Positions 45,106-56,487 of a stretch of 64,000 bases of DNA are shown piece after piece. Position 1 is the first letter of the stretch; each line of letters starts with the position of its first letter. Source of the DNA: Codonopsis lanceolata (taxonomy: Eukaryota; Streptophyta; Magnoliopsida; Asterales; Campanulaceae); NCBI GenBank assembly GCA_013146195.2, contig CM028379.1, positions 88,014,401-88,078,400 of the forward strand. The letters are read 5' to 3'. The notes under the pieces are model-generated. The model ran no database searches. It was not told the origin of the DNA and saw only the letters and a list, made by a program, of their open reading frames with translations. The position numbers and the translations under genes are program-made.

Positions 45106-45906
45106 ATTTTTTTTTGACATATTGAGTTGTTTTTATTTAATTATTTCCATTATATAAATGGGTGTTTTAATTGGATTCGGTTCTCTAACTTTAATTTATT
45201 GATACTAGACTTTATTCCCGTGTCTATGGCCCAACGTCAATATGGGACGATGTTAGTATTCGAATAAAGTAATACATGTTTGATTTTTGTAAAGGTCGGA
45301 TCAATGTACACTGTTAAAAAAAAAAAACAAAAATCACATTTTAATAGCAGCAAAATTTGTGACTCATCATGTATCAAAAAGAGTCTCAATTTTTTTTGGT
45401 TATAGAGACATTCAGGTACCCCCAGCCCAAAGTCTTTATGAATATGTTCAATAAAGAAAACTCAAACTTACAAAATAACCAATTTAAAATTAACAAATCT
45501 CGATAATCGTTTAAAACAATATGATCATCCAACAATAGAATAAAAAAGTTAAAAATTACTTTTGTAAGCAAAATCAATCATAAAATATTGTTATTTAAGA
45601 AAAAAAGAGAGTTAGTATGTAGAAGTAATATGTTATCGTTTTTTTCAATAGCTTTGTACACACTCCCTCCAATCCATTCTTAAAAAAATGTCATACTTTT
45701 TTTATTTGTCTTAAAGTAATATTTTAATTTCAAAAAATCAAGCTACATCCATTCGAATATCAAACGGAAATATCGTGTATTAAAAAATATAGATTAATTT
45801 AATTTAAAAAATGTATAATTAACTTTTATCAGTAATTAACTTTTGCCAATTATCGACATAATTAACTTTTATCGATAATGAACAAAATGTAAAAATATTT
45901 TTTTAC
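45106..45906. other. AT-rich interval with MITE and Helitron-like traces
   Basis: CTAGACTTTATTCCCGTGTC at 45,205 resembles a degenerate minus-strand Helitron 3' end but lacks a good hairpin. CACTCCCTCCAATCCATTCT at 45,660 looks like one end of a Stowaway remnant. 45,820-45,890 repeats TAATTAACTTTTATC/G words that also occur just after element C (53,891-53,940), where C is inserted. No gene is visible. Confidence 0.45.
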
Positions 45907-45911
45907 CATAA

Positions 45912-46418
45912 TGAATTGCCCGGCCCAATAGGCCCAAGCCGGGAGTCACGTGCCAGGCAGACCAGCGACATCCGAGCAATCGAGCAAAGTCATGACCTTT
46001 GCCAAGATGTCAGCAAGTTGGGAGCTTAACCAGCAAGCATAGTTGAGGTGCGAGCATGACTTGTTATACTCGCCCATATGAGGGCTGGTATCAGTTGAGG
46101 ACAGTTATGTCCGAGCAAGAATTCCTGTTAAGTTGAGGACGGTTACATCCGGGAAATTCTCCATTCGAACCGTTATCAATAATGGGCTTGTTAATGTGCC
46201 TACCGTTACAAGCCACGTCCATCTATGGGCAGTTAATGACGATCGTGGGCAGTTAATGTTAATCATGGGCGGTTGTTAATGGTCATCGGCAGTTATGCCT
46301 TCCGGTAAGTATAAAAACCTTGGGAAATAAAGGAGAAAGGTATGCACAATCTAATTCTCTAGCCAAAACTCTGCCAAATTGCTTTCTCCTTATTGAATCT
46401 TGTATTGATTCTTGCGCC
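45912..46418 (+). mobile_element. 5' LTR of Gypsy element C, 3' end deleted
   Basis: It starts TGAATTGCCCGG after CATAA (45,907-45,911) and matches 53,191 onward with about seven substitutions over 507 bp. It breaks off at CTTGCGCC (46,418), where the 3' LTR continues for another 147 bp. Contains TATAAAAA at 46,310. Everything between here and the reverse transcriptase is missing. Confidence 0.9.
46310..46317 (+). promoter_or_regulatory. TATA box of element C 5' LTR
   Basis: TATAAAAA, conserved at 53,630-53,637 in the 3' LTR. Confidence 0.55.
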
Positions 46419-47145
46419 ACTAGTTATGGTGAAGAAGTCCAATGGAAAGTGGCGGATATGTGTTGATTTCACGGATCTGAATAAAGCTTGCTCGAAGGAC
46501 TGCTATCCTCTGCCAAGAATTGACAAGTTGGTGGACGCCATTGCGGGGTTCGAGCTCCTTAGTTTTATAGATGCTTATTCCGGGTATCACCAGGTGAAGA
46601 TGAATGAGCAGGATAAGGCTCGACGGCAGGGGGGGTTATACTGTTACAAGATGATGCCTTTCGGCTTGAAGAACGCTGGAGCCACCTATCAAAGGATGGT
46701 GAATAAGGTGTTTAGCTCGCAGCTCGGGAGAAATGTGGAAGCCTATATCGATGACATGGTGGTCAAGACTAAAGGGCGTGAGCACACAGAAGACTTGGGC
46801 GAGACCTTTGCCAATCTCAGGAGGAATAGTATGAAGTTGAACCCAAGCAAATGTGTGTTCGGGGTAAAGGCAGGCAAGTTCCTCGGTTTTATGGTGACTG
46901 AGAGGGGCATTGAGGCTAATCCTGAGAAAATCAAGGCATTGGTCACTATGAAGCTTCCCCGCTGCATTAAGGATGTACAGAGGCTTAATGGTAGGGTGAT
47001 TGCTCTTGGACGGTTTATCTCAAGATCGACAGAGCGGTGTTTGCCTTTCTTCAAAGTTCTCCGAGGTAACAAAGGGTTTGAATGGACTCTTGAGTGCCAG
47101 AAAGCTTTCGAAGACTTGGTGAAATATTTGGGAAGTCCACCTTGA
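46411..47145 (+). pseudogene. pol: Reverse transcriptase of element C, N-terminally truncated
   Basis: The frame enters from the LTR at CTTGCGCCACTAG and immediately reads VMVKKSNGKWRICVDFTDLN, so the protein starts inside the fingers domain. Then come SFIDAYSGYHQVKM, YCYKMMPFGLKNAGATYQRM, catalytic YIDDMVVKTK (about 46,748), MKLNPSKCVFGV and GFMVTERGIEANPEKI. A stop at 47,143 precedes a run of frame breaks into RNase H. Gag, protease and the RT N-terminus are deleted, so the copy cannot move by itself. Confidence 0.88.
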
Positions 47146-47945
47146 AAGCCTTCTGTGAAAAGTTGTTCGTTTATCTAGCAGCCTACCGAGCAAAGCGGTA
47201 GCCGCTGCTCGTTGGGAGGAATGCAATGTACAAAAGCCTGCTACTATAGTTTCAAAAGCCCTCACCGATGTTGAGGGAAGGTATTTTAATGCGTAAAAGT
47301 TGGCTTATTCGCTTGTTGTTGCCGCCGAAACTTCGAGCTTATTTTTCTCACAAGACTCGATAGTTGTGTACACCGATTTGCCTTTGAAAGATCTTGCACA
47401 AGCCGACACCTCTCGGTCGCTTACTCACTTGGTCGATTGAGTTAACCGAATTTGATATTGACTATTAGCCTCGGCGAGCAATCAAGGCACAAGCTTTAGC
47501 AGATTTTGTAGCTGAAACAAGCTTCAAGGATTCTGGCGAAGAAGTAGCGGGTAAAACAACAAGGACAAGCAGTGTTAGTCCAAAGCCAAGACCAGAATAT
47601 TGTTGGGAGCTTCATGTTGATGGCTCAGCTAGTCGATTTGAAAGTGGCGCCGGGTTGGTGTTAGTCCCTCCGGAACAAGATGTAGAATTTGAGAAAGCAT
47701 TGCGCTTCAAATTTCCGAACAATTCAACAATCGCCGAATATGAAGCTTTAATTGCCGGGCTCGAGCTCGCACAGGACATTGGAGTGCGTGCGTTGGTTGT
47801 ATTTTGTGATTCTCAGTTGGTAGTGAATCAAGTCAAAGGCGATTATGCGGTTCACCATCCGATCTTGGTTCGTTATTGTGTGATGGTGAAGGAAATTTTA
47901 AAGGACTTCGACATTCGGGAGCCGGTGAGAATTGCCCGAAGATAA
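47146..47945 (+). pseudogene. pol: RNase H of element C (frameshifted)
   Basis: After a broken connection (47,146-47,600) an RNase H domain is readable: ELHVDGSASRFESGAG, TIAEYEALIAGLELAQ and VFCDSQLVVNQVKGDY. The frame stops at 47,943 just before the last acidic motif, which continues in another frame as NMRADYLSKMA (47,947 onward). Confidence 0.85.
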
Positions 47946-49314
47946 CATGCGAGCTGATTATTTGTCGAAGATGGCTGAAGATGAAATTCAGTCCTTGCAT
48001 CCTGGAGTCATGATCGAGCATTTGGAAGTTCCTGTTATTGAAAAGGAAGCGATTATGGATATTGAGTCGGCTCCAAAATGTTGGATAGATGACCTACGGG
48101 CCTACATCGAGCATGGGGTGTTACCCGAGGATAAAAAGGCAGCTAGAACCATCCAGAAGCGATCATGTCGCTACATTGTTCTGGATAACATTTTATACCG
48201 GAGATCCTACACTCGACCTCTGCTGAGGTGCGTGCGACCATAAATGACAGAAGGAATCCTGGGAGAGGTGCATGAGGGCAAATGTGGAGGTCATCCTGGA
48301 CAGAGATCGTTGGCCGAAAAGATTCTGGCAGCTGGATTCTACTGGATAACACTGAGGCGAGATGCTGACATGTACGTTCGTCGATGTGACAAATGTCAGC
48401 GTTACGCGGATATTCCACGCTTGCCATCTACCGAGCAGACTCCCGTTATAGCCTCATGGTCGTTCGATATGTGGGGGATAGACTTAATTGGTCCTTTTCC
48501 CGTAGCTCGCTCGAAATTCAAGTATGCAGTGGTTGCTGTTGATTATTTTACTAAATGGGTGGAAGCAAAACCCCTGGCGACCATCAGTGAAGTGAATGTA
48601 ATCGATTTTGTTCATGAGCACATATGGTGCCGGTTTGGGATCCCGCGAACAATTGTGTCTGACCATGGGACTCAATTTTCTGAAAAGTTTACCAAAGCAT
48701 GCAAGCAAATGAGGGTGAAACATTGGCAATCATCTGTGGCATATCCTCAGGGCAATGGGCAGGCTGAAGCTGCGAATAAACAAATCCTGCACGTTTTGAA
48801 GAGGAATTTGGAAGAAAAAGCAGGAAGATGGGTAGACGAGCTGCCTTCAGCCTTGTGGGCGGTTAGAACGACAGTAAGGGGTCCAACAGGAGAAACAACC
48901 TTTTCTTTGGCTTATGGGTCTGATGTTATGGCTCCGGTGGAGATGTATCTGCCCACTCATAGGGTTTTAAATTACGCCGTTGAGTCTAATAACACAGCCC
49001 GAGCAGCTGATTTAGATTTATTGGAGGAAAAGCGATTGGAAGCTAAGATGAGAATGGCTAATTATAAGCAGCGAACAAAAGCCCACCACGACAAAAGGGT
49101 TCGTGGTAGGTCGTTTGCTGCGGGGGATTGGGTTCTCCGTAAGATTGAGGCAACGGGTCATCGAGCTGAATGGGGAAAGCTTTCACCAAATTGGGAAGGG
49201 CCCTTTCAGATTTCTAGGATCATTAAGGAGGGCACTTACATGTTGCGAACAGAGGATGGTGACGAGCTAAGACATCCTTGGCATGCAGATCATCTAAAGA
49301 GATATTACTGGTAA
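47946..49314 (+). pseudogene. pol: Integrase of element C with RNase H tail (one in-frame stop)
   Basis: A linker (47,946-48,240) leads to a TAA at 48,241-48,243. The next 356 codons are open in the same frame. They contain the zinc-binding HEGKCGGHPG...CDKCQRYA, catalytic residues in DMWGIDLIGPFP, TIVSDHGTQF and GNGQAEAANKQIL, then AGDWVLRKIE and a GPF-type NWEGPFQISRII end. Apart from the one stop the domain looks complete. Confidence 0.88.
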
Positions 49315-49783
49315 TTGATATTGGCAATATGTAGTTTGTTGATTCTCCATTCTGTGAAAAATGATTATAGCAAAGTTCAGTTGTGCTTTCCTAATTTCAT
49401 TTTGAAAGTTGATGATTTTATCAGTTTTATCTCGATTATTCTCTTTATCGAGCATGAGATGATTTTTGCTCGTTTAATGAGTTGGTGTTCGAGCTAAATG
49501 TTTCCTCAATTACTCTCCTTCGAGCATAAAGGGCTTTATGCTCGAGAAAAGAGAGTTTGAGGGGTGAGGTTTTCCCGATACTCGATTATTCTCTTTTTAC
49601 GAGCATGGAGAGCTCTACATTCGTAAAAAGAGTTGGTGTTCGAGTGGGATAGTTTGGCTACTAGTGAATTCTTTCGCCCGAGTAAAGGATATCTTTGCTC
49701 GGGAAAAAGTTGGATATACAAAAGCAGTATTCTTAAAAATAAATTGTTTTTGGAACAAGGCACGCAGGCCAGAATAGTGTTTT
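49315..49783. other. Element C spacer with repeated CTCGA...GAGCAT words
   Basis: Short inverted and direct words (ACTCGATTATTCTCTTT, CTCGAGAAAAGAGAG, GCTCGGGAAAAAG) recur between integrase and the convergent antisense gene. Non-coding. Confidence 0.55.
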
Positions 49784-52404
49784 TTAAGCACTTGGAGCAG
49801 CACGGTTATCATTTGTTTGTGGAGCTGGTTCGTCGTTCCCTTCGATTGTTGCTCCTAGGATTGTAACTTCATCCTCGACTGGGTCGGGAGCATTCTCGCT
49901 TGTTGAGGGGGGAGCTTGGGATCCCCAAATTTGGGTCATTAACTTGGTTACAGTGGGGTTGGTGACGGGAGGCGGAGTCCATGGAGACAGGCCCTTCTCA
50001 ACATCTGCTTCAGCCAGTGATTCTAATTCATCCTCGTTGAAGGGCACGAGGGCGTGACCGGGGCGGGCAGACGAGCTGAATAAGGGATTGGCACCCCATT
50101 CAGCGAGTTGCTCGGGTCGGATCTCCAGCCCGCTGCAAGCAATTTGCCTCAGGATGTGGTTCATGCCCTGCAAAAAGAATGGATAGGCCTCACCTTCAAC
50201 GCAGCTAGAGAAGTCGTCAGAGCTCTTGTAATCTTCAATGATTTTTTGTTTTTGCTCTTCGGTCGTCAAAGAGCTGGACTCCAACTTTGCTCGAGATCAG
50301 TAACCATGGCATTAGCAGCCTCCAGGTCGCTCTGACAAGAGCGAAGCTCCTGCGCACCCCGGTTATGTTATTCAGGCTTTCTTCGATTTTTGCGAGTTGT
50401 AGCTGGGATTCCAGGGATTTCTTTTCGGCTTCAATTTTGGAAAGCTCGGTTACCTTGATTGTGAGAGATTCTTCGGTGCTCTTTAGATCAGCCCGGATGG
50501 AGTTGATTTTTTCCTCCAGGTCATTCTTCTCGGTGAGGGTATTGTTGGCGTTAAGGTTGGTTATCAGGCGTTCGTACATCAGGATTGATTTATTAGCAAT
50601 CTGCAAGAAAAGGTGTTATTCAAAAGAGAGAGAACGCAAGAGAAATAAAGTCGTAGGAAGAAAGCATTACCTCGGTCATGCACATGCCCATCTCCCCGAT
50701 TAGGACGGAGCTCGCCTGGTCGGCGTACTTCTTCTGGACTCCACTGTGATGGAGTCGTTTCATCAACCCAAGACCAGCAGTGGCTTGAAAACCACTTCGC
50801 TTGTTTATACTGATATTGTGAAGATCGGGAACGTTGGCAAGCTCCCTGATAAGAGCAGCGGCTTTTGGCTGGTCGTCGGGCATGATGAAATTTTCCTTCT
50901 GCCAAGAAGGGATATGAGGAGTATCTTCCTCGATTATAGCCTTATCTGCCCGGCGTCTTGTCCTTCTCGGGCTCTCATTCGGTTCTACATTAATGACAGG
51001 CGGGGAAGTGTTTACAGCTCTCGCACGGACGCATCTTGGGATAGTATTTGTTGCAGTTGGCCGGATTCCGTTGATTATGCGTTTTGTCCCGCTACCGAGG
51101 TGTTGGCGGGGACAGTAGGAAGAGTGACAGCAGGCTGGGTTGAAAGATGTTTAGCTCGCTTGTTTGAGCTTTTCTTGGCAGCTTGCATGAATTTGCTGAC
51201 ATCTGTTAATTACTTCATGTCTGCGTAAAATAAAACAAGTGTTAAGGAGAAGAAAACACGGATTTGCACGGATAACAAGGAAGGGTACAGTTCAAGAATA
51301 AACCATCAAGAGAAAAGGGAGGTCGGCAAAGAACTCCGGCGAGCACATTCTTCGCACTCATCGTGAATCTTTTCCGTGGCATGAACCCCAATAAGGATGT
51401 GGAACTTCGGCTCGAGGACGACTCATGACTCAATTCCTTTATGGGCGTGAAGGAGATTCCAAAATAAGAAGAGTAAGGTCGGAGGTAAGAGTACGCCAGT
51501 CGAGCACCAAATCCTGCCCGGCTCGTCCTTCCTTCGCTCCAAGTAAAGTTCTGAAGGCTTTAACTATTCGAGGCTCACCATTTCGGTAAGCGTTCTTGTC
51601 TTGCTCGGGGAGTCCATAATCAGAGAGGTAAGGGGCAAAAGGCCAGCCAATACTCGACTCGACAAGTAGGGCTTTTGAGTCCCAACCATCGACCTTATTG
51701 GGACCATCATTAAGAAGTTTGAAGAAAGCATAGTTTGATCGGCTACTGATACGACCAGATTTTTTGTCAAGGGAGAGAAGGAAGAATTTTCGAAATAAGG
51801 TCATATCGGGTTCAACCCGAGTGACTCCGCAGCAACAAAGGAAAGATACTAGAAATCTAACAGTGGTCAAGGTCAAGTCGCAGGGGAGAGTATTGGAGGC
51901 GTTCAGTAATTCAACAATGAATGGGTCGAGAGGGAGACGAAGCCCGACCTGAAAGAAATCAAAATAGAACACCATCTTGTCTCCTTGGAAGTTGTGGCCT
52001 TCGGTGTCTATGTCCAAGTCGAAAGCATGAACTCGGTAAAGCTTGGGGTCAATTCCTAGGGAGTAGAACCAGGTGCTGACCTTTTCCTCAGAATTCAAAT
52101 CTTCCCACCTGATTGAAGGGAAAGAATTTGAGGAAGCAGGAACAAACAAAGTTTGGCTTGGCCCAGATGGTTGACTGCTTGAACGGGGAGGATTCTCTGC
52201 TCGCAGGGTTTCACAAGGAATTTGGGGGCTACTATTTACTCCTTGCTCGCTTGATTGTAAGGGTTTCCGTCGGCGAGTAATAAGAGGAATCTCTTCTTGC
52301 TCGCTCTCTTCAGAAGATGAAGTCGAAGACGGAGGGATTTCTTCTGGTGCTCCATGGTCGTAACTCTGGTCTTCAATTTCTGAAACAGTTTCTTCGCTAG
52401 ACAT
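49784..52404 (-). pseudogene. Antisense gene of element C, 'putative gypsy type transposon' (Transposase_28-like), spliced and slightly decayed
   Basis: Exon 1 runs from ATG at 52,404 (MSSEETVSEIEDQ, a Ser/Glu-rich start) for 321 codons. Its core, VGLRLPLDPFIVELLNASNT, then TVRFLVSFLCC and PDMTLFRKFF, matches what I recall of Pfam Transposase_28. Later exons include WQKENFIMPDDQPKAAALIR (about 50,895), ending at a GAG/GTAATG donor (50,677), and one starting after TTGCAG near 50,603. The latter encodes a coiled coil (LTEKNDLEEKINSIRADLKS...) and then GEAYPFFLQGMNHILRQI (about 50,190). Small frame breaks near 51,080, 50,370 and 50,285 disrupt it. Function unknown; antisense frames of this family are a recurrent Tat-lineage feature. 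Confidence 0.75.
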
Positions 52405-53168
52405 CCTACAGGAAGAGGAATCGAGAAGTGCAGGTTAGACATTGATCGGGTGAGGTACGACAAAGGCGAAATTGACTGTGATACAAGTTGTGAGATCAGT
52501 GAACAGGGCACCGATTGTTAATTTCTCGATTCCTGTAGTGTGCTTTGAGGCGGATAATAGATACAAGGCATGATAAGATGATTTGAGGGTTTTAATCTTA
52601 ACATGTTTGGGCAATTTGTTTGAATTGAAAAGGGGTTTAAACATAAACAGAACCCTAATTTGATATCGAAAAGAAGAAAGTGAAGAGAAGGAGAATGAGG
52701 ATGTGAAAGTACCTGATGATTAGTGCTGGATTTCAACTTTGTGCTCAAAATTGCTGGTAAAGATTAAAGCTTGACCTTCGCCTTCGACGGAAATTTGTGG
52801 GTGCGTCACAGTTCTTCCAAAATTCTAAAGGAATTTGGGGGAGGTAAAGTTTTGAAAGAAAGGAATTTGGGTTTTTATATTCCCTGGAGCCGGCGCTGGA
52901 GAAGATGCTATCATGGGGCTCGAATTACGGAGCACTGTGAATGAGGCGGCATTAAATGTGGTCTGGAAAGTAGAGCCTGTCTTTTCAGGGTTGACGGCTG
53001 ACGGCTTAACTTTCAGGAAACGTTTCCCTAAAAAGCCTTTTGGGTAACCGCCCCTTCAGGTTTTGGCTCCAAGATGATGTGGATCATATATCTGAGGGAT
53101 CTAACTATTCTGGAAGGTGTTTTTTGAATTCGTTGAGCTCCTCCTCGTCACGAGCATGAATACTCGGT
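52405..53168. other. Element C region upstream of the antisense gene
   Basis: It should hold the promoter and 5' leader of the antisense gene. No TATA-like box is obvious. Short frames here have no recognisable similarity. Confidence 0.45.
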
Positions 53169-53190
53169 GAAACAAGGAGTAGGGGGCTAC
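53169..53190 (+). promoter_or_regulatory. Polypurine tract of element C
   Basis: GAAACAAGGAGTAGGGGGCT then AC directly precedes the 3' LTR start TGAACTGCCC. Confidence 0.65.
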
Positions 53191-53499
53191 TGAACTGCCC
53201 GGCCCAATAGGCCCAAGCCGGGAGTCACGTGCCAGGCAGACCAGCGACATCCGAGCAATCAAGCAAAGTCATGACCTTTGCCAAGATGTCAGCAAGTTGG
53301 GAGCTTAACCAGCAAGCATAGTTGAGGTGCGAGCATGACTTGTTATACTCGCCTATATGAGGGCCGGTATCAGTTGAGGACAGTTATGTCAGAGCAAGAA
53401 TTCCTGTTAAGTTGAGGACGGTTACATCCGGGAAATTCTCCATTCGAACCGTTATCAATAATGTGCTTGTTAATGTGCCTACCGTTACAAGCCACGTCC

Positions 53500-53581
53500 A
53501 TCTATGGGCAGTTAATGACGATCGTGGGCAGTTAATGTTAATCTATGGGCAGTTAATGACGATCGTGGGCAGTTAATGTTA
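53500..53581. repeat. 41-bp tandem duplication in element C 3' LTR
   Basis: ATCTATGGGCAGTTAATGAC...GTTAATGTTA occurs at 53,500-53,540 and again, identical, at 53,541-53,581. The 5' LTR has only one copy, so the duplication arose after insertion or during its reverse transcription. Confidence 0.92.
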
Positions 53582-53629
53582 ATCATGGGCGGTTGTTAAT
53601 GGTCATCGGCAGTTATGCCTTCCGGTAAG

Positions 53630-53637
53630 TATAAAAA
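53630..53637 (+). promoter_or_regulatory. TATA box of element C 3' LTR
   Basis: TATAAAAA at the LTR position conserved with 46,310. Confidence 0.55.
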
Positions 53638-53890
53638 CCTTGGGAAATAAAGGAGAAATGTATGCACAATCTAATTCTCTAGCCAAAACTCTGCCAAATT
53701 GCTTTCTCCTTATTGAATCTTGTATTGATTCTTGCGCCGGAGGGCTTTTGCAGGGAGTGCCCCTGCCCATTTTACGATTGTTCCTTCTTATTGCAGAGTT
53801 GGGCTTTGAGGATAAAAGGACACGTTGAAAGCCAGGTGTTCAGATTGGGCTTAAACAGTGTCTCCTTGATTTTTGGGACGCATCACATAA

Positions 53891-54529
53891 TTAACTTTAA
53901 CCAATAAATTTAAATAATATTAACTTTTATCGGTAATTAAGAGGCAAAGCAGATCAAATTCAAAAGACCCTTTTGAAACACCTTCTTTTTCTTCTCCAAT
54001 CATTTGGAAAGAAGGAATCCTATGGGAGACTATGGGAGAATCTATGATAATAGAGAGGAAGAGAGTGAAAAGAAAGATAAACCTAATTGAAGACAGATGG
54101 AGAGAGAAAAGGGAGGAATCCGTGAATAAGGAGAGAAAAAAGGTAGCATTAGTCAAATACGGCCATTTGACCCGATTGATGAACATATATAGTCTTTGAC
54201 CAAAAACCAACCAAAAATGGCTTGGTTGACCAAGTGGTCGGTCTGTCGACCACTCTGTCGACCAGTAATTTCGGATGTTAAAGAGGTGTATTTTTACTGG
54301 TTTACCGATAAACCAGTCGTGATTTATCGATAAACCAGACTATAAAAGAGTTTTTTTTTTTTTAAGTGAGACTACAAATGACCAAGTCATCTTTGACTTG
54401 GCCATTTTTGTAAATACCCCAGAAAAAGGAGAAAGAGAGAGAAAAGAATGATAAACTGATAAGAATATCCGTTTATTAACAATTACACATAAGTATATCA
54501 CTAATTATTATATATTTTTTTAAAAATTC
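53891..54529. other. Interval with small hairpins, no gene
   Basis: GGTTTACCGATAAACC (54,299) and a related TTTATCGATAAACCA (54,323), plus a GGTCGGTCTGTCGACC region near 54,236, form short palindromes. A minus-strand frame of 96 codons (54,210-53,920) is AT-biased and unrecognised. Confidence 0.4.
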
Positions 54530-54926
54530 TTATACTTAACATTTGTTGTTTTATCAGTTGGTTTTTCATCTTCACCGCTTATCAATATCTTTAAACCAAA
54601 ATAATTTGTTACTCTAGAAACTACGACATAAGTTACCCATGGCTAAATACTGGTTTCTTCAAAAAGAGATTTACGTGTAATTATTGACTTTGACAATTAT
54701 TAATTGTTATTGCATATGATACCAGTAATGGAAATTGTTTTATCTGGAACTTGAAAGATAGTTTTACATCGGATGGAGTTAATGACAATCTTTGGATAAA
54801 AACTTTTTCTCCAATATTGCTTCCTTTCAAAAAAATTGTTTCAACAATGTGATCTCCAAGATTTATGGTGATTAATCTTGTTTCATTGCACAACCCTGCA
54901 ACATGGTCTATATTTCTCAATAGCAT
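54530..54926 (-). pseudogene. Helitron helicase (Pif1-like) C-terminal remnant
   Basis: The open part (54,926-54,681) reads LLRNIDHVAGLCNETRLI, NLGDHIVETIFLKGSNIGE and FQIKQFPLLVSYAITINN. These match conserved late motifs of Helitron Pif1-type helicases (GLCNGTRL, G-N-GE, RRQFPL-SFAMTINKSQGQ). After a frame change, VTYVVVSRVTNYFGLKILIS and TTNVKYKNF (down to about 54,530) match the final VALSRVTS-GLKILI and NVVYKEVF motifs. The helicase unwinds DNA in rolling-circle Helitron transposition. The upstream Rep and most of the helicase are absent, so this is a fossil. Confidence 0.85.
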
Positions 54927-55059
54927 TACTGAAATACCAATTTTAACTTTTAAATATCAATTCATGATCTGACAACCCCGAACACTTTATTCTATTCAAA
55001 AACATTGTACAATGAATGTTTTTAAATAAACTTGAATTCTTTCTACCCTGCAAATAGAA

Positions 55060-55870
55060 TCTGAACTCAAATAAGTTCTTCTTTTTGAATGATTACTTTT
55101 ATTAAATTATATTTCGTAAATTATTTTGAGTTTACTAACTTCCATTATATTTTTTTTGTTTTATTGACTTCGTAACTATTATTTTTGTTTTATTTTTAAG
55201 AAGTAGTTTTACGAAAAAAAAATTGTTCCGTAAATTATTTTTATTATTTTGCTAACCTCAGTTTAAATTGTTTTGTTTTATTGAATCTGTAACTATTATT
55301 TTTGTTCCATCAAATATTTTTATTTTACTATTGTATTTTTGTTTACATAACTATTTTTAAAATTTTGTTTTAAACCTTTGTTCCATAAATTATTTTTATA
55401 ATTTTACTAACCTCAGTTTAATTTTTTTTTTGTTTTATAGACTCCGTATCTATTTTTTTGTTCCATCAAATATTTTTATTTTACTAATGTATTTTTGTTT
55501 TACATATCTATTTTTAAGAATTTGTTTTAAACTCTTGTTCCGTAAATTATTTTTATTATTTTAGTAACCTCGGTTTAAATTATTTTTTGTTTTATTGACT
55601 CCGTAACTATTATTTTTGTTCCATCAAAATTTTTTTTACTAACGTATTTTTGTTTTACATATATATTTTTAAGAATTTTTTTAAAACTTTTTCTCCGTAA
55701 ATTATTTTATTGTACTAACATCCGTATTAAATTATTTTTGTTTTGTTGATTCTGTAACTTTTATTTTTATGGTGGCTTGACTACGCATTAAATTACTAAC
55801 CTCTTATATTTTTGTTCTCTCGACTCTGGAACTATGATTTTTGTTTTAGTTACTATTTTTTATGTTTAAA
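55060..55870. repeat. AT-rich tandem repeat, about 155-bp unit
   Basis: About five imperfect units share CCGTAAATTATTTTTATTAT, TTACTAACCTCGGTTTAAAT, TTTTATTGACTCCGTAACTA and TTTTTGTTCCATCAAAT. Unit starts are near 55,100, 55,230, 55,385, 55,540 and 55,690. The final unit continues into the block shared with the window start. Confidence 0.7.
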
Positions 55871-56074
55871 AAGAGAAAATATTTAAATATAATTAAAAGA
55901 AAGGAGATAGTGGTGATGAGAGAGAAAATAGGGAGGAGACAGAGAGGGCGAAAGAAAAATACAACCAAAGAAAATATGGAGAAGATGGGAGAGAGAAATA
56001 ATGGAATGATAACTCAAAAGTCAATAATTTAAAAGTGAGATTTTGGAGGGATAAATCCCTTTGTCATGCATATG

Positions 56075-56469
56075 CCTATGACACGGTGTCAGTATATTTG
56101 ATTTTGTCAATTGAAATGACAGTGCCTAAATAAAATGTGTGATTTAAAAAAAATGTTACAGATACATTACTTCAAGTGATTGTTGAAGGATTGATGTTTT
56201 ATAAGGGGTGACTGTTCAGAAGATTAATCGTAAGATGTGACTTTGTAATGTGAAGATAAAACATAGAGAGAAGAAAACAAGGTGATTGCTCATAATATTA
56301 ATTATAAGGGGTGACTTGTAATAGGGAAAGAAAAATAGGGAGTTAAAAATGGATAACTAGTCACACATGTGAATGTGAGGGTGAATCTCAATCGTTAAAT
56401 TTTTTAAGATAATTTAATTTCAACCTCTGAATAGCTCTAGTCAATTATCGAACTGTTTCATAATATAAA
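56075..56469 (-). mobile_element. Helitron 5'-end copy (mutated terminus)
   Basis: It shares about 370 bp with the 5' end of the Helitron at 56,735-58,132: TGAAATGACAGTG, TTGATGTTTTATAAGGGGTG, AGATTAATCG, CACACATGTGAAT and CTAACTGTTTTATAATATAG-like ends. On the minus strand its terminus is TTTATATTATGAAACAG instead of TCTATATTATAAAACAG. It could be the 5' end of the element whose helicase remnant lies at 54.5-54.9 kb. A further partial copy spans 56,488-56,734. Confidence 0.6.
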
Positions 56470-56487
56470 CTGGATCTTCATGTCCGT

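Larger units (their letters stand above)
53191..53885 (+). mobile_element. 3' LTR of element C
   Basis: It runs from TGAACTGCCCGG to GGGACGCATCA, followed by CATAA (53,886-53,890), identical to the 5' flank of the element. It is 695 bp including a 41-bp tandem duplication. Contains TATAAAAA at 53,630. It preserves the 147 bp missing from the 5' LTR. Confidence 0.9.

Noticed and set aside
45205..45240. Helitron 3' end (CTAG with CCCGTG)
   Set aside because: No stable hairpin before CTAG and no 5' partner; noted only as a trace.
53920..54210. 96-codon minus-strand frame
   Set aside because: AT-biased, low complexity, no conserved motif and no gene context.
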